DNA of 64,000 nt from Pycnococcus provasolii (GCA_049487715.1 CP150550.1:930001-994000); one strand, 5' to 3'; positions 29,154 through 39,331 are shown, numbered from the stretch's first letter. Program-made: numbers and translations. The notes: generated by a model not told the origin, from the letters alone.

Positions 29154-29324
29154 GTTCCAGAGAGGATGAGCATAAATGTAATAAAACCCTAACGCATCTC
29201 CCTCGGGTCCCCAAGACATCTCCCCCGACAGCTCGAGCGTTATTATCCGCCATACCATATCCTCGATCGATCAGAGCGATCGATCGGCAACATTCTGGTT
29301 CGTTTCTTCGTTTCTTCTTTGGTC

Positions 29325-29328
<4 letters not shown>

Positions 29329-29366
<38 letters not shown>
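29329..29366. repeat. (CT)19 dinucleotide repeat
   Basis: A perfect CT run directly upstream of the aminotransferase start, probably in its 5' UTR or core promoter. Confidence 0.95.
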
Positions 29367-29369
<3 letters not shown>

Positions 29370-29393
29370 AGTCAGAGTACCTTATTATACAGT

Positions 29394-30782
29394 ATGTCGT
29401 CTAACCCTACAGGAGGTGTTCAGAATAAGATCAAACAACCTTTCCATGGGCTTGGCCTTGGGGAAGGTGCCTTGGGGATGCCTCTTCAAAGAAAGGCGAT
29501 TTCCTTGTCTGCGTTTATTGGATTCGTCGGTGCCCTCGTCATTATTCAACGGAAGCACAAGAACCGAGAGGGGGCGCCGAGAATGTCGCCGCGAGGGGAA
29601 CACGGGTTAGCGACTTCGCGCAGAAAATCCGGAGCGGGAAGTCAGCGAGACGAAGAGAGCTTGATGGGACTCGCGCACGGAATCGCCGTCCTGCACGCAT
29701 CCGATGCCGACGAAATCGAGAGGCGGCTACGCGCAAAACTCGTGCCAGGATCAGCCGTTGAAATACTCGCCATGTACTCGTCGCTGCTTGACGCCGTCGT
29801 CACCGACCCTGCGCACATGACCACGCCCATCAGCGACCACCTTGTGCACCGAGGACACGGCGTCTTTGACACGTGCACGCTGCGACACAACAGACTGCAC
29901 TGCACAGACGAACACATCGACCGACTGCTGCAATCAGCCGCCGCCGCGCGCATTCACCACGGCTTCACGCGCGCGTCCATCCTGCGCGCAATTCTTGCCG
30001 CGGCAAAGGCTTCGGGGGCAAGCTCCGCAAGTGTGCGATACTGGATCGGTGCTGGACCGGGAGACTTCCACTGGCTGCCCGACCGGTGCGTGGAGGCGAC
30101 ACTGTACGTCGTCGTGTACAACGAAAAGCCATCCGCACGCAAACTCGAGCCGAGCTTTGACGCAGGACTCGAGGAAATTACCGTCACGCCGAAGGTTCCT
30201 TTCAAGCCGCCGCTGCTTGCCGGACTTAAGAGCAACAACTACCTCATCAACTGCCTCAGTGGTATGGAGTCGTACGCAGCCAGCAAACGAGGGTGCTACG
30301 GCATACAGGTGGACGAGAAGGGACGCGTCGGAGAGGGCGCCGTGTGCTCCGCGCTTTTCGTATTCGAGCAGGAGGCGTCATCAAATGGCGCATCAAATGG
30401 CACGTCGCCCGACGAGGAGGTTCGCCACCTCGTTGTTGCCACGCCACGATTCGACGGAACCATTCTCGCGGGGACTACCGCCGCCGCGGCGCTTGCGCTA
30501 CTCAACGAGGCGTCCATGCTCGGCGCATCTGCATTTGACCAGTACCTGCGCCCCGGCGAGACGCGCGTCGTGGTCGTGGATGCGCGGCAGCGGGATGTGT
30601 ATGCCGCTGAGGCAAAGGAGAAGGCGCGCGAGATGATCTTCGTCGCTGGTGACTATAAAGTGCACGGGGTCGTTCGGTGGGATGGTACCGCGATCGGTCA
30701 GGGATCCGTCGGTCCCGTGGCGCGTTATCTGAATCACGCGCTAGAGGCACGCATGCACCAAGGCAATGGCGTGGCTGTGTAA
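29394..30782 (+). CDS. PLP-dependent class IV aminotransferase / aminodeoxychorismate lyase-like
   Basis: A 462-residue fold-type IV PLP protein. Family features are HRGHGVFDT at about 152-160, the PLP lysine in AGLKSNNYLINCL (Lys279), and the conserved Glu in GRVGEGAVCSALFVFE (Glu314). The family includes branched-chain aminotransferases, D-amino acid aminotransferases and 4-amino-4-deoxychorismate lyases; the sequence does not settle which one this is. Residues 36-52 are hydrophobic (ISLSAFIGFVGALVII), so the protein may be anchored or targeted. The ATG at 29394 is used because translation from 29319 would read the CT repeat as Leu-Ser. Its 3' end is 40 bp from the convergent LysM gene. Confidence 0.85.
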   Translation: MSSNPTGGVQNKIKQPFHGLGLGEGALGMPLQRKAISLSAFIGFVGALVIIQRKHKNREGAPRMSPRGEHGLATSRRKSGAGSQRDEESLMGLAHGIAVLHASDADEIERRLRAKLVPGSAVEILAMYSSLLDAVVTDPAHMTTPISDHLVHRGHGVFDTCTLRHNRLHCTDEHIDRLLQSAAAARIHHGFTRASILRAILAAAKASGASSASVRYWIGAGPGDFHWLPDRCVEATLYVVVYNEKPSARKLEPSFDAGLEEITVTPKVPFKPPLLAGLKSNNYLINCLSGMESYAASKRGCYGIQVDEKGRVGEGAVCSALFVFEQEASSNGASNGTSPDEEVRHLVVATPRFDGTILAGTTAAAALALLNEASMLGASAFDQYLRPGETRVVVVDARQRDVYAAEAKEKAREMIFVAGDYKVHGVVRWDGTAIGQGSVGPVARYLNHALEARMHQGNGVAV

Positions 30783-30822
30783 CGGAGATGGAACTTTGTA
30801 TGTGAAAATTATATGAGACCAA

Positions 30823-31800
30823 TCAGCTCCTCGGCACTTGGCGCATAAATCTTGGCGCCTGGATTGTTGCCCGAGACTTCGTCGCTGCCGCCGCAGGTTC
30901 CTCGCTGTACGGTGGTGGCGTCGCAATCTGCTCCCCTGCAAAAATCAGATGCACACTCTCCTCGTTCGCGAAGCGCTTGGGATTGAGCTCGATGATTTCG
31001 TGCATACGCGTCGAATCGCCAATCACTCGTCCCGAGATACCCCAAATCGTATCGCCACTCGTGACGGTGTACCACCTCGCGTTTGTGGCGGCGACAGGCT
31101 TGCTTTCCATTCTGAACACCTTGCGGAATGCCCACATACCAATCGTACTCCCGATGGCAAGCGCGCTGCCATACGTGGCAACCTGCTCTATGACTCTGCT
31201 GTCGCGAAGGAGTCTTTGAAGTTGGTGGAGCTTGCCTGTTCGTTTCTCACCTTTCAGCTTCCTGCCGCGTTGTGGCTCTAACTTCTCCTTTGCCGGGGTG
31301 TTGGGCGTGGAGTATATCATGTCAACGATGGGCGACCCAGGAGACTTTTCTGGCGAACCCGACGGCTTTAGCTTATACGTCTGCCCAGCAGGCTTTCGGA
31401 ACTGGTCGAGCAGCTCTCCCGCACTTTCCTTCGCGTGCTTATCGGCCAAGTAGTTCGCCGCCGCGGCGCTCGTAGTCGCTGGCGTGAACGAGCCTGGCGA
31501 GGTCTTGAGCGTTTCCTGCGCAATGCGTCGCTTTTGGTATCGTTCGCGCACCGCCTCCGCCATCGACGACATGTTATCGACGCGGTTATTGTGCATAGCG
31601 ACAGCGTGTTTGATGATATCCTTCGCCTCCGCTTCCACCTCCCCGTATTCTTCTTCTTGTGTCGTGCCTTCGTTTTCGTTTTCATCTTCATGTTCATCTT
31701 CTTCTTTTCGAGGCGTTCCCATCGGGGTAAGGTCCGCCGGCGCCATTTGCACGCCATCAATGGCCTGTTCCGAAGCACTTGGTTGCTCAGCGGCCGACAT
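30823..31800 (-). CDS. Membrane-anchored LysM-domain protein
   Basis: A 325-residue protein with an acidic N-terminus (EDEHEDENENEGTTQEEE), a probable coiled coil at 56-100, a low-complexity Ser/Pro region, one hydrophobic segment at about 206-226 (QVATYGSALAIGSTIGMWAF), and a single LysM module at 243-293 (WYTVTSGDTIWGISGRVIGD...ELNPKRF...LIFAGEQI). LysM modules bind GlcNAc-containing glycans such as chitin or peptidoglycan. There is no N-terminal signal peptide, so the LysM domain may face a plastid, periplastid or luminal space rather than the exterior. The function is not assigned. Confidence 0.8.
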   Translation of the reverse strand: MSAAEQPSASEQAIDGVQMAPADLTPMGTPRKEEDEHEDENENEGTTQEEEYGEVEAEAKDIIKHAVAMHNNRVDNMSSMAEAVRERYQKRRIAQETLKTSPGSFTPATTSAAAANYLADKHAKESAGELLDQFRKPAGQTYKLKPSGSPEKSPGSPIVDMIYSTPNTPAKEKLEPQRGRKLKGEKRTGKLHQLQRLLRDSRVIEQVATYGSALAIGSTIGMWAFRKVFRMESKPVAATNARWYTVTSGDTIWGISGRVIGDSTRMHEIIELNPKRFANEESVHLIFAGEQIATPPPYSEEPAAAATKSRATIQAPRFMRQVPRS

Positions 31801-32317
31801 GCTTGCTTAAGGGTACCCGGGTAGGAGAACGAAAAATGAAAGGGTCCGTCAACGTTTACTTTCCCCACCTTGATCAAATAATGTACAAGTCCATCACCAC
31901 ATCACCAGCTACTTACCGTGGTAGGATGGTAACTAACTCCTAACCCTTACCACTAGCTAGGAGAGGACACCTGGAGAGGACGTTCGGCACTTCGGCCGCC
32001 TTTTCTTGCCTCTCTTTCTTAGTCTAACCTTTCTGATGAGCTGATTGATTGCTTTCTGATTCTCATGATGCACATGGTCAGGTCAGGTGCCAGGTGAGCA
32101 GTGCGCGGTGCGCCGCCTGTTGCCTGTGCGTCCGCCGCGTGCCCTGTCACCTGTGATTAGATACTGTACAGTAGACTAAGGTTTAGGTAGACCTGGCTTC
32201 CCCTCGTTTTGCCGCCTCACCTACCGGGTAGTTTAGGTGCCTCCCTCTCTCTCCCTCTCTTTCGGTCTCCTCAAACATCCACCCTCGTTCTTTGTGTTTG
32301 TAAGTACTGCGATAGAG
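31801..32317. other. Divergent intergenic region
   Basis: Between the LysM and AAAP transporter genes. TACTGTACAGTA is at about 32162-32173. A CT-rich stretch precedes the transporter ATG. No gene is seen. Confidence 0.45.
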
Positions 32318-33886
32318 ATGGCCGCCGCACACGCATCATCACAAACGCACGCCATCTTAAACCTGCCCCTCGGAAACGCATCAGGGGCGACGAACGACTT
32401 CTCCGCCACCGCGCGGCGAGAAGATGCCGAGTACAGGCTCAGAGACGGCGTCTTAAGCGGAAGGGAGTCGCCAGCAGGAGAGGAGACGCCGCTGCTCCGG
32501 CCGCGCGCGTCGTCCGCGTCGACAGCGCCGAAAGAGGCATCTGAGCTGAACGCGTCTATAAACCTCGTCAACACAATCATTGGAGCGGGCATCGTCAGCC
32601 TGCCGTATGCCTGCGCTCTTACAGGTTTCGCATCCTTCGTCGCGCTTGTCGCCATGACGCAGATGATGACTAAAGAGACCATAGGGTGGTTGTGCAAGGC
32701 GGCTGACGCCGTCGGGCAAACTACGCTGTACGCAACCACGCGCGTGCTGCTTGGCGACTACGCTGAGGTGGCACTGCGCTTGACGGTGCTCGTGAACAAC
32801 TACGGGCTGCTCATTGTTTACCTCGTCGTCGGCGGGGACGTCATGGCCGGAGGTGCTGGCGTGGAGGAGAAGGGCTTGCTTGCGCAGTGGTTCCCGCAGA
32901 CGTGCGACGTCGCCACGCCACACTGGGCATGTACACGCGAGTTTTTCACCGCAATGCTTGCAGCGACACTGCTCTTGCCGCTGTGCAGTCTCGACAACAT
33001 CTCGAGCCTCGCTTCCGTCTCCGCGCTCGCTGTCACCTGCACATTCACGTTCGTCATCACGTGCCTCTTCCTCGGCGTGTACGCCCTCGCGACGGACGGA
33101 GCACCTGACACCTCCGAACTCTGGCCAGACGTGAAAAGGTTTGATGGAAGTCCGGCGGTGGGAGCCGTTCGCGCGATTCTTGCATCTGTGCCCGCCCTCG
33201 TCACGGCATTCGTATGCCACTACAACGTGCTGCTCATCCGATCGTCGATGGGACAACGCGATGTCGTGGAGGACCCGTCCAAGCGTGATGGCCGCGTGTT
33301 TGGGCGATCGCTTGGCTTCGTCGGCATGCTGTACATATTCGTGGCATCGGCGGGAGTTCTCTACTTCGGCAAAAACGTGAGTTCGGACGCACTTGACGAG
33401 TTTGTCTTTGACAAGCTGCGTGCCGCATTCAAATACCACTGGCTTGCCACGGTCGTTAGCAACATCGTTAGAATGGGATACGCCACTTCGCTTTCGCTGA
33501 CGTATCCTCTCATTTTCTTCGAGATGAGGCAATCCGTCGAAGGCCTACTCTCGCTACTTGTCGGCGCGCCATTCGTTGCGAATCGACCTGGCGAACTCAC
33601 ATGGCCTGAGGTAATTCGCCGTCGTCTGCTTACGGTGATGCTAATTGCGTCACACGGTGTTCTTGCCGTGGTGATTCCGAACATTTGGGTAATCATACAC
33701 TTCATCGGGTCGACGGGCGCGATTGCGATTGGGTTTCTCTTCCCAGCCGCCATTCACGTTGCCGCCAACTTCGAGAACTACCAGCGCGGCTTGCCTAAGG
33801 CTGCCACGTCCGTCTGGAGCGGTCGCATCATGTTTGTCTTTGGGCTGGTGGTGATGGTGTTTGCGCTAGTGGAGAAGTCGAGTTGA
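32318..33886 (+). CDS. Amino acid transporter, AAAP/SLC38-like
   Basis: A 522-residue permease of the amino acid/auxin permease family with about 11 helices. Helix 1 carries the family signature ASINLVNTIIGAGIVSLPYACALTGF at about 85-110, after a ~80-residue cytosolic N-terminus containing a dileucine-like EETPLLRPR. Such proteins move neutral amino acids with H+ or Na+ across plasma or vacuolar membranes. The start at 32318 follows a CT-rich leader; the longer frame back to 32237 opens with a non-ATG codon. Confidence 0.9.
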   Translation: MAAAHASSQTHAILNLPLGNASGATNDFSATARREDAEYRLRDGVLSGRESPAGEETPLLRPRASSASTAPKEASELNASINLVNTIIGAGIVSLPYACALTGFASFVALVAMTQMMTKETIGWLCKAADAVGQTTLYATTRVLLGDYAEVALRLTVLVNNYGLLIVYLVVGGDVMAGGAGVEEKGLLAQWFPQTCDVATPHWACTREFFTAMLAATLLLPLCSLDNISSLASVSALAVTCTFTFVITCLFLGVYALATDGAPDTSELWPDVKRFDGSPAVGAVRAILASVPALVTAFVCHYNVLLIRSSMGQRDVVEDPSKRDGRVFGRSLGFVGMLYIFVASAGVLYFGKNVSSDALDEFVFDKLRAAFKYHWLATVVSNIVRMGYATSLSLTYPLIFFEMRQSVEGLLSLLVGAPFVANRPGELTWPEVIRRRLLTVMLIASHGVLAVVIPNIWVIIHFIGSTGAIAIGFLFPAAIHVAANFENYQRGLPKAATSVWSGRIMFVFGLVVMVFALVEKSS

Positions 33887-33952
33887 AGACAAGGCGAAAC
33901 GATCCCGTTTTTTCAGTGTAGCCATAAACCAGAATTATTCTTTTCAATAATA

Positions 33953-33974
33953 GCCCTAACCCTAACCCTAACCC
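33953..33974. repeat. Telomere-like CCCTAA array
   Basis: Three and a half perfect CCCTAA units, followed by a GGTACCCGG palindrome-like sequence. It is about 190 bp upstream of the P5C dehydrogenase ATG and about 70 bp after the transporter stop. Confidence 0.9.
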
Positions 33975-34161
33975 GGTACCCGGTTGAGTTTTGACTTTTG
34001 GGAAAATGAAACCTCACAAGGTGAAAATCAGGTGTCAAAATCTCCCTCCGGCCGCCACCTCCGGATAGGAGTGTGGCCCCCCCGAACCTGAAGGTGCCCC
34101 CTCCCCCTCCCCCCTGACGTGTCATTCGTCACGCACAGAAGCTCCCAAACCACGGGTCCCG

Positions 34162-35853
34162 ATGGCCGCAGCGCTGCGGTGTCTGCTCGCCGTGTATCCC
34201 AGGGCACCGGTGTGCCGCCAATTCGCCACCACTTCAGATGTCTTGTCTGCGATCAACCCTGCCGCGTGGGCGTCGCTCCCGTCCCCTTCCCTGCTCTCCG
34301 CCGAACACCCGCACCAAGTGCGCAACCTTTTGTCGGGGAAGTGGGTGGACGCCGCGGACTCAAGGCCGATCGTCGATCCGTTGGACGGTGCGTCGGTGTT
34401 CATGCATGTTCCGGTGACCGGAAGAGACGCGGAGCTCGAGCCATTTATCGACAACATAAAGGCTGTGCCACGTCACGGTCTTCACAACCCGCTTCGCAAC
34501 GTGAAGCGCTACCGCATGCTAGGCGAGGTATCCGCGCGCGCAGGCGCCGCGCTGGACGACCCGGAAGTCGCCGATTACTTCGCCACGCTCATACAGCGCG
34601 TCATGCCCAAGTCGAAGGCTCAGGCACTCGGGGAGGTGAAGGTCACGCAAGACTTCCTGAGCAACTTTTCGTCGGACAACGTTCGCTTCCTCGCGAAAGG
34701 TTTCAGCGTCGCCGGCGACCACGACGGACAAACGAGCCACGGGATGCGGTGGCCGTATGGAGGAGTCGCGATCGTCGGACCGTTCAACTTCCCGCTCGAG
34801 ATTCCCACCCTTCAGCTGATGGGTGCTCTGTACATGGGCAACCGACCGACGCTCAAGGTTTCGTCAAACGTGAGCGTCGTCATGGAGCAGATGATTCGGC
34901 TGCTGCACTACGTCGGACTACCCCCGGAAGATGTCGATATGATTCACTGCTCGGGTCACTCTATGGGCGAGCTGCTTGAACGCGCTGAGCCGAAGATGAC
35001 CCAATTTACCGGTAGCAGCGGCGTCGCAGAGTTGCTTACCAAGACGCTCGAAGGTCGCATTCGCGTGGAAGATGCTGGATTCGACTGGAAGGTGCTTGGA
35101 CCTGACGTTCCCACCACCGATGGCTCTGTGGCGTACGTGGCAGGCGTGTGCGACCAGGATGCATACGCGTGCTCGGGTCAGAAGTGCAGTGCCCAGAGCA
35201 TACTCATTGCGCACGTCAATTGGCTGGAAACGGACTTGCTTGAGATGATGAAGAGCCGTGCCGCACAGCGCTCCCTGGACGATCTCACCGTAGGTCCAGT
35301 TCTGTCCCACACGACGGAAAATCTCCTTGAGCACGTGACGAAGCTGCTCAAGCTGCCAGGCTCTCATCTACTCTTCGGGGGAAAGGAGTTGGACCCCAAC
35401 ACGCACAACGTACCAGCATGCTACGGCGCGATTGAACCCACCGCGGTGTTCGTACCGCTGCAGTCGATTCTATCCAGTGCCGATGCGACGAGACTTTGTA
35501 CGAAGGAAATTTTTGGCCCGATGCAGGTGGTCACGAGCTTCAAAGACGGCGAGCTGAATGACGTGCTCACGCTCCTCGCATCGATGGATGCGAAGTTGAC
35601 AGCCGCCGTGGTGTCAAGTGACCCGCACTTTTTGCATGACGTGCTCAGTCAGACGGAAAATGGCACGACATACGCGGGCTTGCGAGCTCGAACTACGGGT
35701 GCACCTCAGAATCACTGGTTCGGACCTGCAGGGGATCCACGTGCGGCGGGCATCGGATCGCCAGGTGCCATCTTGTCGACGTGGTCGTGCCATCGCGAAA
35801 TTATCCACGATGCGCTGCTCTCCGAGAATGACCAGCCTCCACCGATTTCGTAG
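34162..35853 (+). CDS. P5CDH: Delta-1-pyrroline-5-carboxylate dehydrogenase (ALDH12)
   Basis: A 563-residue mitochondrial enzyme that oxidises P5C to glutamate in proline and arginine breakdown. The match is to plant ALDH12: RNLLSGKWVDAADSRPIVDP, PYGGVAIVGPFNFPLEIP, EDAGFDWKVLGPDVPTTD, and the catalytic-Cys stretch CDQDAYACSGQKCSAQS. The N-terminus (LRCLLAVYPRAPVCRQFATTS) is a typical mitochondrial presequence with an R-x-F-A cleavage-like site. It is intronless. Its 3' end is 89 bp from a convergent desaturase-like gene. Confidence 0.95.
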   Translation: MAAALRCLLAVYPRAPVCRQFATTSDVLSAINPAAWASLPSPSLLSAEHPHQVRNLLSGKWVDAADSRPIVDPLDGASVFMHVPVTGRDAELEPFIDNIKAVPRHGLHNPLRNVKRYRMLGEVSARAGAALDDPEVADYFATLIQRVMPKSKAQALGEVKVTQDFLSNFSSDNVRFLAKGFSVAGDHDGQTSHGMRWPYGGVAIVGPFNFPLEIPTLQLMGALYMGNRPTLKVSSNVSVVMEQMIRLLHYVGLPPEDVDMIHCSGHSMGELLERAEPKMTQFTGSSGVAELLTKTLEGRIRVEDAGFDWKVLGPDVPTTDGSVAYVAGVCDQDAYACSGQKCSAQSILIAHVNWLETDLLEMMKSRAAQRSLDDLTVGPVLSHTTENLLEHVTKLLKLPGSHLLFGGKELDPNTHNVPACYGAIEPTAVFVPLQSILSSADATRLCTKEIFGPMQVVTSFKDGELNDVLTLLASMDAKLTAAVVSSDPHFLHDVLSQTENGTTYAGLRARTTGAPQNHWFGPAGDPRAAGIGSPGAILSTWSCHREIIHDALLSENDQPPPIS

Positions 35854-35942
35854 TTCAGCAGTGTCTCTCGTCTCAACAAGGCGCTCAGCTGTGCAGTTGC
35901 GGAAATAAAAAGAGTAAAAAGATAAAAAAAAAGTGTGTCCAT

Positions 35943-37271
35943 TTACAAGTAATATTGATAATGTCGCATTGCAGTCTTGGTCACAGCCGGGCGTAGGCGC
36001 CGACGTAGCTCCGTCGCGCACCACGCGCTGTCGTGCTCACGTTCACTCGGATCGCACGCGTCGACGAAGTGCTTCGCCATTGTGCGCTCTCCATACTCCC
36101 CTAGAAGGCACAGCACGCCGATGTCGAAGAAGCCGAGACCCTCGAATGCCAGGCGTGCACATGGCTCGCGGCGCGAGTGCGGCGGCGGGGGCGCGCCGTC
36201 TGCACTTCCATGATCGCGGACGTACTCGAGATGTGCAATCCAAGCCTCACATCTCTGTGCATATCGCAGTGGCATCTCGCTCCAATGGCACGTCGGCTCC
36301 TCGTGGTGCACGGCGTGGTAGCCATCGTTGAACGTGCGCGCATTATCCGCGCAAACGAGGCAGTCGTACGCGACGGCGTGAGGTTCGGTGCGAGCCGTGC
36401 CATCATCTGCGAGGTGCAGAAGCGCGTGCTGCGACCAGTTGCCAAATGCGAGAGCGAGACTGCTGATGAGGAATGGCACGGGGATGAGGTAGTTGGCGGC
36501 AACGGCGTTCACGTTGCGCAGCGCGAAGTACGTTGCGAAGTATGCGACTATGCCACAGACTGTCTTGACTGTGTCGGCGATGCCACGTCTTCGCAATGCC
36601 CACAGCGGCAGGCTTGCGGCGAGTGCTGCAAAGCTGCGCAGCCAGTACCAGACGAACGCGGCGACACCGCGCGCGCCTCTCCTGGGCAAGGTGGCTGTGG
36701 ACGAGAGGTCACGCCACGGCGCGGGCGAGTTGGCCCCTCCGTGGTGCATAGCGACGTGGTGCATGCGGTAGCAGCACGGAGGTAGTCCGAAGAAGGCGCA
36801 CAGCAAGGTTGTGGGTGCTTCGTTGAACGCCGCCACTACAAGTTTGGTCGTGTTTGACGCGTTGGCGGGTGCCTGCATCGGCGGTCTGTGCGCGGCGTAG
36901 TGCATGGCAAGCATAAACCTCTGCAGGAACAGTGCGTAGAGAGCGGCGACGTACAGAGCTCCCAGTACGTGCGACGGGCGTGCGGCTAGCAGCAGGCATG
37001 CCGCGGTGGGTGCAAAGATCGCGACGTTCGCGAGCGCGTGTACAAGCGCGGTATCTTTTTCGTGCGCGAGCATTGGTTTGACGAACTTGTTTGTGATCCA
37101 TACGGGCAGCGGCACGTAGTACTCCTGTCTTTTGGCGTGGTAGTCTGTCATGGCAAGTTGTCGCGCCCGTTTGAACCTGGAGATTGCCAAATCTGTAAGG
37201 CTGCTTCTAAGAGTAGTAGCACTCCTACTATCACTACTACTGTGGTGGTGGTGTTGCGGTGACGTCGACAT
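35943..37271 (-). CDS. Fatty-acid desaturase-like di-iron membrane protein
   Basis: A 442-residue integral membrane protein from the first ATG (37271; the longer frame opens with TTG). The three histidine boxes of the membrane di-iron desaturase/hydroxylase family are present: HYAAH at about 124-128, HHVAMHH at 171-177, and HAVHH at 319-323. An extra GNWSQHALLH lies near 278-286. About four to six helices surround the boxes. The substrate cannot be assigned; fatty acid, sphingolipid or carotenoid acyl chains are all possible. The stop codon is part of a TGTAA motif (ttgTAA), so processing may occur very close to it. Confidence 0.75.
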   Translation of the reverse strand: MSTSPQHHHHSSSDSRSATTLRSSLTDLAISRFKRARQLAMTDYHAKRQEYYVPLPVWITNKFVKPMLAHEKDTALVHALANVAIFAPTAACLLLAARPSHVLGALYVAALYALFLQRFMLAMHYAAHRPPMQAPANASNTTKLVVAAFNEAPTTLLCAFFGLPPCCYRMHHVAMHHGGANSPAPWRDLSSTATLPRRGARGVAAFVWYWLRSFAALAASLPLWALRRRGIADTVKTVCGIVAYFATYFALRNVNAVAANYLIPVPFLISSLALAFGNWSQHALLHLADDGTARTEPHAVAYDCLVCADNARTFNDGYHAVHHEEPTCHWSEMPLRYAQRCEAWIAHLEYVRDHGSADGAPPPPHSRREPCARLAFEGLGFFDIGVLCLLGEYGERTMAKHFVDACDPSEREHDSAWCATELRRRLRPAVTKTAMRHYQYYL

Positions 37272-37694
37272 TGCCCGGGATGATGACAATAGAATAAGGG
37301 GAGTGATGGAGTGAGTGGTGATGGGGACCGATGAGGAACCAACCCATCGGCAAGAGGAAATCTACCCCTAAGGGAAACCCCGAAACCCAAGTGGAAAGAG
37401 GAAGAAAACACAAACCCCGAAAACCCCCAGGAAAGGGTTGGTTGTTAGTTTGAAATGGAAACAAACAGGTGAGTTTTATTTGTGTAAAAATAAGGTCCCC
37501 AACAAACAAAAAGTGAAAAACCGACCCGCTGTGGGTGCTCCTGGAGAATTTTTTTTAATAAAATGGGGAAAAAAAGGCACACACTGCCCCCTGCCCCCTC
37601 CACTTGGAAAAAAATGACAGACGGACAAACTTGGTCGTGGTCGTGGTCGGAGGAACTGGGTCGCCCCCTTTGACCCACGGCCAATCCCTACTGC

Positions 37695-37830
37695 ACGGGG
37701 AAAAAAGGAGAGAAAAAGGGAGAGAAAAGGGAGAGAAAAGGGGAGAAAAAGGGGAGAAAAAAGAGAGAGAAAAAAGGGGAAAAAAAGGGGAAAAAAGTGA
37801 GAAAAAAGAGAAAAAAAAGAGAAAAAAAAG
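37695..37830 (+). repeat. Polypurine (GAGAAAAAGGG)n tract
   Basis: About 135 bp of almost pure purine with irregular GGGAGAAAA units, interrupted only rarely by T. Such mirror-repeat-rich purine runs can form triplex DNA. Confidence 0.85.
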
Positions 37831-37914
37831 ATGGACGAAAACCAACCAGTTCCCGATATATTGTTAGTTTTGAGAACTCACATTTTAGGGTTCATCCAAA
37901 AGGGAAAACTGCCC

Positions 37915-37971
37915 GTAGTAACCCTACGACCTAACTTCAACGGAAGGAGGATTAGGTCGTAGGGTTACTAC
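37915..37971. repeat. Perfect inverted repeat, 20-bp arms
   Basis: Arms 37915-37934 and 37952-37971 (GTAGTAACCCTACGACCTAA and its complement) are separated by 17 bases. The arms contain CCCTA-like units similar to the telomere-type clusters. It lies about 230 bp upstream of the CKS1 ATG. Confidence 0.92.
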
Positions 37972-38198
37972 CACGGCTGACAAGAAGGGGAGGGAGAGGG
38001 GAGGCGCCGGCCCCTCGGGACCCAACGGTCACTCGGGAAATTAGGTCGGAATGTTTGGAGAGGTTTCGCGCCCGGGTTTCCCCCCTCCCAGCCCCAGCCA
38101 TTTCCAGCCCCCTTTTGTGCCCGTGCGACTGACTTTTCCGGGGAGCCTCATTATTTCATTCTCCCACTTATTCTATTCTATTCTTCTTGAGAACAATC

Positions 38199-39101
38199 AT
38201 GCCGTCCGACAAGCAGATGCCGCAGTACTCCGAGAAGTACTTCGACGATACCTACGAATACCGGTGCGTCTTTGTTTGATTAGTCGGTCTTTGTCTTTTC
38301 TTTGGTGTGGTTGGCTTTGGTGGTGCTTGCTGGTGTCTTGGCTTTTGTGGTGCTTGTCATTCATCCTCGTCTGCTTGTCGGGGGCTTCGTAACAGGCCAT
38401 TGCGGGGGAGGGAGGGAGGGATTCATGGCAATAGTGCGGGACGTGTGTGCGTGTGTGTGTGTGTGTGTGCGTATACGTGCGACGTATGAGAACGATGTGT
38501 CGTACACACACAGTGGGTGGGTGGGTGGGTGGGTATGCACGCACGCACGACGCATGCGTGCGAGCGTGCTTTGGCAGGAACAGGTAAAACGCGCGCGGTT
38601 CGGTTCGGCGAGCGCAGGCTGCGTTTGGGGAGCAGGATCTCACACACTCGTGTTGTTTTCATATCAGCAAAACGGGGTCAGCCGCGGTCGTACGCATACA
38701 TGTTCCTGGCTCAGCCACAACAACGGATCACCGCCGCCACTTGACAACACAACAAAAAATACCTAACAAAAATCAAACTTCTGACTCGTCCCTCAACACA
38801 CACACAACCAAAACAACAACAACGCATCGACAGCCACGTCGTGCTTCCCCCTGACATGGCAAAGCTGCTCCCAAAGAACCGTCTCTTGACGGAGGCTGAG
38901 TGGCGTGGACTTGGAGTTCAGCAATCACGCGGTTGGGTTCACTATGGTAAGCAAAGACAAACGACCCCAACTTTGGACACAATAAATAATCCACGTGACG
39001 AACTAACAACTCAACCAAAACTGAAAACAGCTATTCACCGCCCGGAACCTCACATCATGCTTTACCGACGCACGTTGAACTACGGACAGGCGCAGGCATG
39101 A
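38199..39101 (+). CDS. CKS1: Cyclin-dependent kinase regulatory subunit (CKS1)
   Basis: Three exons (38199-38263, 38834-38946, 39031-39101) encode 82 residues. The family match is unambiguous: [20 protein letters not shown], then [20 protein letters not shown], then [15 protein letters not shown] proteins dock phosphorylated substrates onto cyclin-dependent kinases. Intron 1 is 570 nt (donor gtgcgt) and carries TG and GTGG microsatellites. Intron 2 is 84 nt (gtaagc...aaaacag). Both are GT-AG. The gene is invisible as a single open frame. The ATG is preceded by CAATC. Confidence 0.95.
38443..38533 (+). repeat. TG and GTGG microsatellites in CKS1 intron 1
   Basis: (TG)n at 38443-38470 and (GTGG)n at 38513-38533, both inside the first intron. 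Confidence 0.9.
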
Positions 39102-39331
39102 ATACCCCGTGTTTGCCCAAGTCTGACCCAGGGAAGAGGTTACATGGTTGTGTGCGAAGGCAACTGGTGAGATTCTAATCAGTATGTGTTATGTAACACA
39201 CCTTTCACTCAAATTCTTTCCTCACAACGGTAGAAACGTCCGCTAAGCCTAAGCTCTCGTTAAGGAGGGCGGATTCAAGAAGGGTATAAAGAAAGAAGGT
39301 CTTCTCTATTTACATACAGGGTCAAGTCCAA

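Larger units (their letters stand above)
29036..29393. other. Divergent promoter region with telomere-like and CT repeats
   Basis: Between PEX11 (-) and the class IV aminotransferase (+). It holds a CCCTAA/CCGTAA array (29117-29153), a GATCGATCGATC-like palindrome at about 29264-29285, and a long CT dinucleotide run ending 27 bp before the aminotransferase ATG. Confidence 0.6.
37272..38198. other. Intergenic with purine tract and inverted repeat
   Basis: Between the desaturase-like and CKS1 genes. It holds a G/A purine run (37695-37830) and a perfect 20-bp inverted repeat (37915-37971). No gene is seen. Confidence 0.5.

Noticed and set aside
29319-29393. N-terminal extension of the aminotransferase
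   Set aside because: Begins with a non-ATG codon and reads through a CT dinucleotide repeat; the ATG at 29394 is the natural start.
32453-33532. 359-residue minus-strand open frame
   Set aside because: Antisense to the AAAP transporter.
38443-38533. CRISPR-like or regulatory repeat
   Set aside because: Simple TG and GTGG microsatellites inside a CKS1 intron.
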